A stretch of 64,000 nucleotides of DNA from Polytrichum commune (taxonomy: Eukaryota > Streptophyta > Polytrichopsida > Polytrichales > Polytrichaceae), in assembly GCA_950295325.1 (NCBI GenBank), contig OX485808.1, forward strand, positions 32,570,527 through 32,634,526. Direction: 5' to 3'. This document shows positions 24,600-34,279 of the stretch, piece by piece; positions within the stretch are counted from its first letter, which is position 1; each line of letters begins with the position of its first letter. The position numbers and the translations under genes are program-made. Under the pieces are notes generated by a model, which saw only the letters and a list, made by a program, of their open reading frames with translations, made no database searches and was not told where the DNA came from.

Positions 24600-25845
24600 C
24601 GTACTCCTAATCGTCACAGAACACACCAAAACGCTCCCAATAGATATATTCATATTCACAGACAACCTCAACAACATATATCTTCTCCTCAACCACATAA
24701 GAAACCCATCCTCCCATTATAACTACCCAAATAAGCTCCTCATGACACGTGTCTTCACCTACCATCATGTTGCACTAACAAACACATAAATAATCTAATG
24801 ATAAACTGACACAATAAAGCAATACATGCACTAGCGAACACACTAAGAGCATCCTCAGTCGGTCTAGGTAAAGCTCACTGCAAACCAAAACCTATCTTTT
24901 GACTGACCTAAAATTAGAAACTGAAATTACCATCATTAGAAGCACACCTAAATAAACGTGAGATATTTCTCAAGAAAAAAGAATTGTAAAAATTTGACGT
25001 AGGTGAAATCCCTCATTGAAAACACCACATTTTCAAAATTTAGAGGGAGTGCACCAAATCTTGCTTAAAAATGGAAAGATCCTCCCACACTCCCTCCAAA
25101 TTTTTGACATTTAGAGGGAGTGTGGGAGGATCTGTCCATTTTTAAGCAAGATTTGGTGCACTCCCTCTAAATTTTGAGCATTTTAAGCAAGATAGGTCTT
25201 GGTTTGCAGTGAGCTTTACCTAGACCGACTGAGGATGCTCTAATAGCCCACCCCAAAACCCGTTGCTTTACCCTCATCAACGCCGGTAACATTTAAGACT
25301 GCACACCATATCCTCATGGCTACTCCCATGCACATGCTATCTATTAATATGTAAATGCCCAAGTGGACTTAGACCCAATATATTATGCATCTTAGGAGCC
25401 CCACCTATAGGTAAACCACCCTTCACGCTCAACCCAAACCTCAAAGTACAAATAATTGGATTCACTTATTGCAATGATAGATTCCATGCAGAAACCACCA
25501 ACCGGGAAGTTGATAAATACGCCATTCTCCACCCACTTTTATCCCGACTAGGATGGATTGTACTACCACCCATTATAACCATGGCATGAATAAGGGCCAC
25601 TATGCAAACAACGATTGTTAGACTCCTCCGATACCTACAAATCTCCAACTCTAAAATCCATAAACTAATGGAATCATACTCCCAAATTGCTATGAGGTAC
25701 CTAGCACACATAATCCTAAACAAAAATAAATCAGAAAAGAAGCAAGCCCTGGCCCCACTCGACTAAACACACTTACTAACAGTGAAACCCAACACTAACG
25801 TAGAACACATAGCTGTAATACTAACTGCATGGTCCACCTATGAAA
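24600..25845 (+). pseudogene. Eroded retroelement fragment with RNase H-like domain and a C-terminal domain
   Basis: Before the inserted foldback (24,847-25,240) one frame reads FTDNLNNIYLLLNHIRNPSS (around 24,660-24,720), the look of an RNase H segment with its TDS/TDN motif as in retroelement RNase H domains. After the insertion the frame around 25,460-25,850 reads CNDRFHAETTNREVDKYAIL, then LLSRLGWIVLPPIITMA, RATMQTTIVRLLRYLQI, KLMESYSQIAMRYLAHIILN. This C-terminal part resembles a region I associate with RNase H-containing retroelement polyproteins ending in a small conserved domain. In-frame stops (TGA near 25,588, TAA near 25,765) show it is dead. The retroelement class (LINE-like or other) is uncertain. 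Confidence 0.5.
24847..25240. mobile_element. Foldback MITE with ~50-bp TIRs, TAA duplication and a second internal hairpin
   Basis: The outer arms are nearly perfect inverted copies: GAGCATCCTCAGTCGGTCTA at the left and its complement at the right, continuing through AGGTAAAGCTCACTGCAAACC. TAA is duplicated at 24,844-24,846 and 25,241-25,243. Inside, about 25,030-25,185 forms a second long inverted repeat (AAATTTAGAGGGAGTGCACC ... AAATGGA facing its complement). The whole 394 bp can fold into an almost continuous hairpin. It is non-coding. It interrupts the RNase H retroelement relict, so it is the younger insertion. Confidence 0.87.
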
Positions 25846-26120
25846 AATAGGCACTAAGCCCCCCCCTTCCACTCATGCTCACGTGGACATGAGAGGGAGG
25901 TGGTGAACGGACATCGCATGTCATAGCAAGAGACTCTAACATTCCTTTTCTTCTTTTCTTGCTTGAGCATACTAATGCCAAGTGTGAGTTGTGTACACTT
26001 TGGTCAGTTTGTAGAACATTGTGTAACAATATTGAACACACTCATGCCAAGATATTAGTAAGTGCACTTGAATGCCCACGTGTCATGAGGTGACATTGAT
26101 GGTGAAGTTGTTGATTGTTA

Positions 26121-26502
26121 GGGCCGGTTCACACTATGCCCAAGTTGAGAGGAGAAGCGTCACTTTTCTGGACCAAACTATGTTGAGAGGAGAAGCTTTG
26201 GGCTGAAAAAGTATATTAAAATAATCCACTATCAAATTTTGAATATTTTAATGAAAAAAAGTTCGGCCTCTCAACGGAAGTTTGGGTTGAGCATTTTGCT
26301 CGACCCACACTTTGCTTGAGAGGCCGAACTCTTGGCGCCATAACTTCCTAAAAGTGTTGCCACCTAGGCTCTTTTGGAGGCGACGTCCTTTGGACTTCGG
26401 CCTCTAATGTGAAGGCTGAGAGGACGGACTTTGGACATTTCTGCATTTTCATTGGTCCAAACGCTTCTCCTCTCGAAGTTTGGCCATAGTGTGAACCGGC
26501 CC
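26121..26502. mobile_element. Tourist-like MITE (family 4, GGGCCGGTTCACACTATG), 382 bp
   Basis: Left end GGGCCGGTTCACACTATG followed by a GAGAGGAGAAGCGT block; the right end complements it over about 40 bp. TTA is duplicated at 26,118-26,120 and 26,503-26,505. The interior repeats the GAGAGGCCGAACT / AGTTCGGCCTCTC motif in both orientations. Non-coding; PIF/Harbinger-type by target duplication and GGGCC terminus. Confidence 0.88.
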
Positions 26503-26679
26503 TTAGTGTAACCGATGATACACCTAAAAATAGGGTGAGCGCCGGTATTACACATGTGACACCAAATTCCATACACAATGTACTTGTATGAATTTCATTA
26601 TAAAACATTGGGACAAGTAAGGTAGATGTGCATAATTCATATACTTTTCTCTCTACATCTAGTTCCAGTACGATATGAT

Positions 26680-28005
26680 ACACACAATTAGTGTGAGAAG
26701 ATGAGCAAATCCAATTATCCCCCGTAGCCATTGGCCTCTTAATTTTAAAGCTCATATGTAAATCTTACTCACTGTCATAGTGAAGATTCTCATGCTCATT
26801 AAGTGCTCATATAGGTCCTCCCAATTATGCATTATTGAGCCTAGATTATTATGCAAATTTTGAGCACATTGTCTAATCAATTCTAAACACATGTCTTTTG
26901 GTGTTTTTTCTTTGATTCACACCAAACCACATACCGCTCAAAATATAGGTGTCCAAATCATTTATCTCTTGGAATTAGGCATGTCTAGTAGTACCTTACG
27001 CGTATAAATTGTGATTGTTAAAATTGTGCAAGATCATATTGGTTTCGGTTTCCTCCAAAATTTGTGCTTATTTTTTCCCTTTGGCCTTCAACAAATTCTT
27101 CCTTCTTCATTTAGTTTTTTTTAAAACTCAATTTCAAGGGTGGTCCACTTTTCACACTGCGTACAAGCTAACGTGAGTGTACAAAGGGGTATTATTTAAG
27201 TCACTATCGTACATAGTATACACAAGAGGGCATTATTATTTTTCTCTAGCGGGTCTCTAGCGGGTCTCTAGCGGATGTGTAATGTGTACGAATAGAAAGG
27301 TTACCAAGAAATTTAAAGCAGAGGTAGATGTACAAAAAGAAGACCGGTCCTAAAGTGTATAGGAAGAAACCATCTTTGGAGTCCCCCCTACAACCCTACA
27401 AACTATAAACCCAAACCAAAACGAAACAAAACTACAAAAACAAACACTTGGTCACCCCCGAAGGCCTAGAAAAGCAAGCAAGAGAAAGGGGGTGGTAGGA
27501 TTGGTAGATTTGGAACAACATGGACGGAGTCTCCAAGGTAGCAAAGAACGACGTGGCCTCATGAGAGGCCAGAAGCCCATTTCACCCCCCATAGACTTCT
27601 TCTCGATGACAATAGATCCTAGTTTTTACTAGGTTCATACATTTTTCTTCTTCTTTGAATCATCACTGGGGTTTGTCTTAAGATTCAAGGGTTTTTCCAA
27701 ACTGCAATTGTGTATGTTACAATCTTGTGGACATCGGAAAGCGGAAGTTTTGGTTCCTTGTGCATGTGGCACACTTTGTTTTTGTTTGTTTGTTTTTGTT
27801 TTTGTGAAGAATTCAAACAATGTTTTGTGAATTGTATACATGGTGCAAACCTTTTTCTTCCATAATTTATCAGATTGAAAACCTTAGTATGAATACAAGA
27901 GTCTATATTATCTAGTGTACCATTAGCACATATACAAGGGGTTTTCTCTATGAGTTTCTCGTTTACAAGGGTTCTATTTTTATTGCCACCCGTGCATGTC
28001 ATTAA
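26680..28005 (+). repeat. Long dispersed repeat, second copy (collinear with 14.69-16.2 kb)
   Basis: Carries, in the same order, the three blocks described for 14,690-16,215: ATTAGTGTGAGAAGATGAGC, then GCTAACGTGAGTGTACAAAG with TGTGTACGAATAGAAAGGTT, then TACAAGAGTCTATATTATCT. The stretch between includes a short triplicate of GGTCTCTAGC (27,248-27,275). There are no terminal repeats or protein domains; boundaries are approximate. Confidence 0.5.
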
Positions 28006-28639
28006 GAGTTTCAAGAAAGATCGAAACCCAAGGAAGTTGATCATAACATTATTAAGATCCATAACAATGTTATGTAGGACTAACGGTACTCCACATGACA
28101 TTCTCATATATCCCCCACATTCAGTTTGAATGACTGAATGTGTCAACATAACACATAACACACAACACATTCAATGTTATGACTATCGATTGTTTAAGTT
28201 TACAGTTAAGAAGAGGTACCATGTAAGGCCCACAAACCTTAAATGTAATTCCGCATCTTGGTAAACTACAATGAAAATAAAGGGGATAGACACTCGATAG
28301 TGGATGCTTTGAATAGTGTTTTATTCATATATTTATGCTGTCTTAGTATGAAATACCGTTAGTTACACTAGTACGTAGGACCAAACATCAATGGTGTCTA
28401 AATTTAGATCTTGTATTCCGCACCAAATTGTTGTCGGTGACTAAAATCATTTGAAAAGACTAACATGCATGCCGAATACTCAAAGAATACAAACAAACAT
28501 ACACTTTTACCTATGAGCTCCGATCAAACTTGAAATGACAATCCTCACAATGTGCGATTCTTAACTAAATGATACGCTTCCCAATCCAATCCGAAGGTTA
28601 AAATTGTATGTGAAGTTAAGAAGTGTCCATATTAAGGTA
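28006..28639. other. Intergenic stretch, nothing recognised
   Basis: AT-rich sequence with no supported open frame, tRNA or inverted-repeat element. The short run CATAACACATAACACACAAC (near 28,146) is a simple-sequence tract. Confidence 0.35.
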
Positions 28640-29860
28640 GATGAGGCTAGTTCGGTTAGCTTTCTTGATTGGACAATTGTTTGTGGCTCTTAATCAGTGG
28701 CAGAATCACTTCATTTCGGTGGGTGAGTAATACATGGTGATTTAGGGGCGCTTCACACTATGGCCGAAGGTCGAGAGGCCATTGATTTCCACCGATCAAT
28801 TTGCAAGAAACCAAGAGTTTGGCCTCTTGACCCTTCACGCTATGTTCAAAGTCCAAAGGCCGTTGCAATTTAAAATGCTTACTTTTTGACGAAGGCGACG
28901 GACTCTCGAAGGAAGTTTGGGTCGGGCGGGAATGGAAACCCAAACTATGGTCGAGAGGCTGTCGGTTATTTTTCATTAAAAAAATCAATCATTGACAAAA
29001 TTTTGGCCGTTAGAGTGGAGGGGTTATTTTGAGCAAGGAATAAACTGGGATGCTCCTTTGGGTTTGGACTTTGGGCTTGGCCTTTGGAGGTTTCAAAGTA
29101 TGGCTGTCCAAGTCGAGAGGTCGTGGGAGTTCATGGCCAAAGGATTGGACTTTGGGCTTGGCCTTTGGAGGCTTCACACTATGCCCGGCCGAAGGCTCCA
29201 CTTACTATATTTTATTGGTTATTTTAAGCCTATTTTTTTGGACTCTCAACAAAGTTGGGCCACTCAATCCCACAACCTCTCGACTTGGACGGCCATAGTG
29301 TGAAACGGCCCTTAGCCGCCGCCTTCTTGATAATAATTTGGGTTTGTCACCTCTGCAAAAGTCAATTACACCCACCATCCTCCATAATGAGGAGTGCAGC
29401 CCACCAAGCTATGACATGCTTGACTTTTGTGTCCAAGATGGGCAAATTAGGAGGCGGCATGCGGCTGTGAGGTGCCAACCAACTTGCATTGTGGGTATTC
29501 TATAATGAGAAAACAATTCGGCAACATTTTATCTTACATGTGACCACTTTAGAGACATGACACAACCGATATTGGCATTTAGATTTGGTGTTCATTGGCA
29601 GATGACCCCATGTAGAGTCTGCCAATGATGTTGTCCACTTACACAACATGGAAGGATAGAATAATTCCCCAACATTGGGAAGTAGAGTATCTTCGATTCC
29701 GGAGACTAAATCAACAACTGTTTCAATTGCAATTTTAACGATTTCACATTCTTTGGTCCTGATTCGCGATTACTACTGTACTCAATCTTCTAATGCTGAA
29801 ATCCATCGGCTGGAGGATTCCACAAAGCTAGAGATGTCCACATTAGCCCCATCTAGCTTA
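28640..29860 (-). repeat. Duplicated gene-like relict, copy 2 (inverted; split by a MITE)
   Basis: The complement of 29,312-29,860 followed by the complement of 28,640-28,744 reproduces 3,374-4,035 in order. The 567-bp MITE at 28,745-29,311 lies between them, and copy 1 shows the unoccupied site CACTAAATC (3,925-3,933). A second MITE (29,861-30,462) abuts the other edge. Related peptides are visible on the minus strand (VESSSRWISALED, RTKECEIVKIAIET), interrupted by stops. The original protein was not recognised. Confidence 0.6.
28745..29311. mobile_element. Tourist-like MITE (family 5, GGGCCGCTTCACAC), 567 bp, copy 1
   Basis: Left end GGGGCGCTTCACACTATGGC; the right end complemented reads GGGCCGTTTCACACTATGGC. 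TTA is duplicated at 28,742-28,744 and 29,312-29,314. It is the same element as 47,364-47,931 in opposite orientation and of nearly equal length. Inside is a direct repeat of GGACTTTGGGCTTGGCCTTT (near 29,060 and 29,145). Non-coding. The paralogous empty site near 3,926 confirms the insertion borders. Confidence 0.9.
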
Positions 29861-30462
29861 GGGCCACTTCACACACAAGGTTGAAGGCCCTTGACCATGG
29901 CAATGTAAGAGCTCTCATTGGTCGAAAAGGCGGAGACCGTCCAAGTTCACTTCACACTAGGAGGTGAAGGCCTAAAGGCCCAAAGAAAAGTTCGTGGATG
30001 AAAAGTCTACATGGAGTCCTACATGGCTAGTTGTGGATAAGGGTGCATGGTCCACCGGAATTTGCGTCAGACCCACCTCCAAGAGGTGGGCTTGACGCAA
30101 ATTCCGGGAGACCATGATTTTTTTAATATTTTTTCCAGCAGGACAGATTTCAGGACAGACTGCATGGCAGATTCCAGAATAGATTCCAGGACAGATTCCA
30201 GGACAGACAAACACCACCAAGTAGTTATCTTAAATTGATAAACTTGGAGACATATTATATTAGACCAAATCCTCCCCTCTATTTCCACCAACAAAATATG
30301 CAATGGTCCCGCAACATGGTTCATTCTCACTTCACACTATGCTTGAGGGCCAAAGACTACATAAAATGGCTTTCCCAACACCCATGGTACGGCCTTTGGA
30401 TGAGAGTCAAGGGTCCTCACCATTACAAGGTCACGGCTCTTGGCTCATGTGTGAAGTGGCCC
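29861..30462. mobile_element. Tourist-like MITE (family 2), 602 bp copy with internal minisatellite
   Basis: The ends GGGCCACTTCACACACAAGG and, complemented at the right, GGGCCACTTCACACATGAGC are flanked by TTA (29,858-29,860 and 30,463-30,465). The left half matches the copy at 8,796-9,121 and the right half matches 62,411 onward. Internal features are a strong hairpin at 30,047-30,115 and a 12-bp minisatellite based on GACAGATTCCAG at about 30,141-30,210. It is longer than the 326-bp copy and may be closer to the parent element. No transposase remains. Confidence 0.88.
30047..30115. repeat. Perfect-stem hairpin inside the MITE
   Basis: The arms ATGGTC-CACCGGAATTTGCG and their complement ending CCGGGAGACCAT face each other across a loop of three bases (CAA) at the centre of ACCCACCTC / GAGGTGGG. 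Only single-base bulges interrupt a stem of roughly 33 bp. It probably reflects another small inverted insertion inside the MITE. Confidence 0.8.
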
Positions 30463-30465
30463 TTA

Positions 30466-31426
30466 GCACCATAATATTGCCTTCCTTTCGGGGTGTGAAT
30501 CATGGCTCCTCTCCTGGTTTGACTGAACCATAACATGTGCTCAAGTCATGGGAAGCTGCTTACTCGTCTATCTATACTTGAAATACGGCCTTTCATCACT
30601 AGGGAAGAGGACTTTTGTAAGTCCTTTTGACTGAACCGCCATTAGATGTTCTCTAGAATGACAGACATCTAGAATGAGTGATTCCAAATTGCCTTGTGCA
30701 CGTGCAGTGGTCTCAGATCAAACGCGGCATCTCGATTGTCATTATTTTTGGGTTTTGTGTGGGGAGGAAGCACCATGTCACGGAGGCGGAGTGAATGGAC
30801 GGTGTGTGGTCGTGGGCAGACCACATTCAAGCCGACTATTCATACAACCCCATTCTATGGTTTGTAGAAATTGATGGAGTAGCCTGACAAAAATTTCAGG
30901 AGGATGAAATTTTGGCGGATGGGAAAAATCAATGTTTTCAATATGACAGGGTTTATTGTTCATCTCCGCAAGGGAACTCCATTGGGAACTTAGGGAACCC
31001 TATGGGAACCGTCAAAACCCCACACAAATGCTCTCATACAACTGGTTAAATTTCATTTCATTTCAAGGGTGGTCATCAAAAGGGGCTTGGAGTTGATGGC
31101 TGAAACCCTTGGTTCTACCTTTTAAAAGGGGGAGGTAGGAGTTTTGATCCACCCCCCGTTGGCATCATCTCCTCCACCAGTTCTTTTAATGAAGGACTCA
31201 GTTTTGAGATTTTTCATCCAAGATTCGTGAGTGGATGGAGGTGGAGGTTTCATCCAATGTGAAGTTTTTCAACCTCTACTCGAGGGGAAGAGAAGCTAGA
31301 AGCTAGGGCAACATAGGAGCCTCTGGATCTATCAAATCGCAATCGATGGCCGAGACCTTCCTAGCCCTCGACCACACGGGAGGCGTTCACAACGCCTCGG
31401 TGATGCAAGAGCAAGCATGACAATAA
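30466..31426. other. Intergenic stretch, no gene recognised
   Basis: Only small overlapping open frames on both strands near 30.5-31.0 kb, none with a known domain. The sequence AGGGAACTCCATTGGGAACT (around 30,970) is a local simple duplication. Confidence 0.35.
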
Positions 31427-31797
31427 GGGTTGGTTGACACGTGTCCCAAGTCCTAAGTCCCAGTTCACTTGAGGTCAATCCGTGTAATCACAGTTGTTGA
31501 GAGCATGGAAGTTGGGGCTTATGACGTCACATGGGTTCCAAGTCCCAAGTCCCAAGTATGACATGGATGGCTACATGGCAATAACATTTTTTGGAGACTT
31601 GGCTTAGGACTTGTATTGGGAGTTGGGTGGAGCAAAAAGCTAGACCCAACTCACAACACGACTTTTGAGAATTATTTTGGCATGAAAATAATCAAGATCT
31701 CGGAGAAATTACATTTTAATGGGCTCTTGAAGCTCAATAGTTGGGACTTTGTCTTCATGTTAGAATTTAGGACTTGGGACCCCATGTGGACCAGACC
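31427..31797. mobile_element. Tourist-like MITE (family 3), second and more diverged copy
   Basis: Left end GGGTTGGTTGACACGTGTCC and right end ACCCCATGTGGACCAGACC align with the ends of the 16,962-17,374 element. The interior shares GAGCATGGAAGTTGGGG and repeated CCAAGTCC. The eroded ends suggest an older insertion; no clean target duplication remains. Confidence 0.65.
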
Positions 31798-33090
31798 TAG
31801 TTAAGAGATTTAGCTAATTTACGAGTTATTAATCATTAGCTAACTAAAATGCTAGCTAACTAAATCATGGTCAAATCGCCCGCACCACCTAGTTAGGAGA
31901 ATTAGCTAATAATATGAGTTAGTGAGAATCATCTCACTAATATACTAGCCAACCTATCGCACACCCACACATCTTGATTACAACTAACCAAAGGTTGGCC
32001 AATTTAAGGGAGGGTTTAAGGTTGTTTGACCAGAGTTTCACTCAACTTGCCCGAGTTTTGAACATGACGCTTCTTATAATACATTATGATTTTTGTGGCC
32101 CACGCACCATTTGTGTTTATCATAATTAATCTAAAATTCAAAATTGGACATTGAAATTGACATTATAAATAAAATAGTATTCATGGTTTAAAAACGCTTG
32201 CTAATTTAGGACGATGTAAGAAATAGTGTGGTCCACCTCGTAGTGGAACGGAGAAGAGATAGGGAAACTGAAAGGTAGGCATTCAAGAAGAAAAAAACTT
32301 GGACTACTCATTTGTAATTGCTAGATTAACATTAGGAGTATGGATGAGTTAAGATTTCTTCACAAAAGCAAGGTCCCAAAACTTAGTTAAGTTCTTGTCT
32401 AAGAACTTCTATTCTAACCTTAATTTTAAGTAGGTGGTAAAGGTGCGTGGGGCTGATCGCACCAACCAGTTCTTGACACCATCCATTAGCATCTGCGGCT
32501 GTAATAATGTGAAAAGTGGTGGGCCAACATCTATTTCTCAAGATAATCCCTAGCAATTTCACGGTTGGAACCAAATAAAGGATTTTGTATGATCAGGGCA
32601 TGTGATTGATTAGCTCTCATATAGGTTAGTGACCTCTTACGTTGGCTAATTCTCGTCACTTGGTGATGCAGGCACACTTTAACTAAGCATAATTTTTGAG
32701 TGGTTTAGCCACTCTACCGACCAAAAACCTTGTTCGGAATGTAGACCTTACATTAGGGGCTGGACTTCCGGGAAGTTGGTGCCAGCTTGATTCAGGGCTG
32801 CGTTACCCTATTTAAACATGAAGAAAACTTATGTCAAGTACATTTTGAACCACAAGTTGTATTAAAGACACAATTTGTTCTCCCTTCACAAAAGGTCTTG
32901 AATTGCTGGCTCTGCGAATGACTTTTCTCCATTCTTTTGAGCACCCAGGATGACCTTTTAGACTTGACATCTTGAACTCGATTGTTGTTGTAATTGTTGT
33001 CTGTTTTTTTTCTTTGTTTTTTTTGAGTTGTCAGTGAATGGTCATGGAAGCACAGCACACGATTTCTTCAAGAAATTCGAGCTTGCAGGA
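31798..33090. other. Intergenic stretch, nothing certain
   Basis: AT-rich, with a cluster of TTAGCTAA / TAGCTAACTAA motifs at 31,800-31,960. No RNA gene or domain was recognised. Confidence 0.35.
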
Positions 33091-33099
33091 CGGCATAGT

Positions 33100-33580
33100 A
33101 GGCCGGCTCCTGCCGAATTTCAATCTTCTGCTTCCTTTTCAACTGAGTCATGCGTTTGATTAGAAGTGGAAATTACATAAGACGGTACCTGATCATCTTC
33201 ATGTTCAATTGATTCCATTGAACTGGAGCCAATTTTTTTCCATGGTCTGTAATTTCAGTCAATCTGATTTACATATTGACATAGTTTAGGTATTGCTGGG
33301 GACCGACACCGTTCTTCAGCCTCCGGTAACGACATTCAAACATTCAAACATTCTTGACTTCCTATTGTTGAAGAAGGCCACTAAGTGCTCAAATGAGTCG
33401 ATCGGAGGGTCCAGCAACCTGTAGTTCGCTATTGGTACTTTCTTGAATTTTTGTTGCTCAAGCCACCGCGATGCGTCATTAGACGTCAGCTTCATACGTC
33501 TGCCGGCATTGGTATTTGTTTCGACACCTAAATTAAGTTGTTCTCATACTGGAGAAATTTGCAGGTAACTTACAATCGGG
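33100..33580 (-). pseudogene. Possible exon remnants of an unrecognised minus-strand gene
   Basis: On the minus strand a block preceded by an acceptor-like TTAATTTAG near 33,530 reads through RMKLTSNDASRWLEQQKFKK, VPIANYRLLDPPIDSFEHLV and ends in a stop (TGA near 33,320). A second block near 33,220-33,125 reads MESIEHEDDQVPSYVISTSN and then THDSVEKEAED and a stop. The codon composition looks like genuine coding sequence, but the two blocks could not be joined and no family was recognised. It lies head-to-head with the F-box gene. It may be a gene fragment, the 3' part of a degraded gene or chance. Confidence 0.3.
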
Positions 33581-34279
33581 GGAACGATCCGGGTAACATT
33601 TTGATATTCTTTTTCTTAATTTTTTGTGGGCCTCAAAGTTTGCATCAATTTGCATGTACACCCTACCCAATGATGTGACCCTGCATATTTCAACTGACGA
33701 ATTAATGTAGGACTTGGGGTCTAGTGATGTAATTCGTAAATGTGGGTTGGGTGTGCAGCTAGAGAGTTGTTTTTGAGGAAATCAATTCCTGACTCCAGAG
33801 GGGACCACATCTCTCGGCGCCCTTTGCTTTCTTGGGCTACTGAGGTCTTTTTGCAACCTAGCATTCAGATTTTGTTTCTGAGCATGCCATCCTGTTTTAA
33901 GGTTCTCGCGGGAAATCGCGAAGGTTGACACTGAACATGTTTGGGGTTTTTGGCATCAAACAATGAGAAGTAGGGAGACGGTGAGAGTAGACTTAGGCTG
34001 CCATCTGAGGCAGTGACCCAAGAAAACAACGGGCGAAGAAGGATGTGTCCCCCTCTACAACAACTCTCCTAGGTTGGGGTTCAATTGCGACATTAGTATT
34101 CACACCAAAGCTTAACTTCGTGTTCAGTGTAAAACATCATTGTTCATTCATTCTTGCGTCGCGTAGGTAGCCTAAAATGTGGAAGATCTGGACACGTAAT
34201 TTCTACCATTGTGCACAACTTATCACCAAAACCACCTGTAGTAGCTAGAGGCTAGTGCGTGACTAATTTCGAAACCATC

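Noticed and set aside
25250-25850. Organellar DNA insertion, considered from the A/C-rich composition
   Set aside because: No mitochondrial or plastid gene was recognised. The reading frame continues the retroelement-like protein across the foldback insertion instead.
29972-30330. Minus-strand frames with repeated CPGIC / LESVLES peptides
   Set aside because: Produced by the 12-bp GACAGATTCCAG minisatellite inside a MITE.
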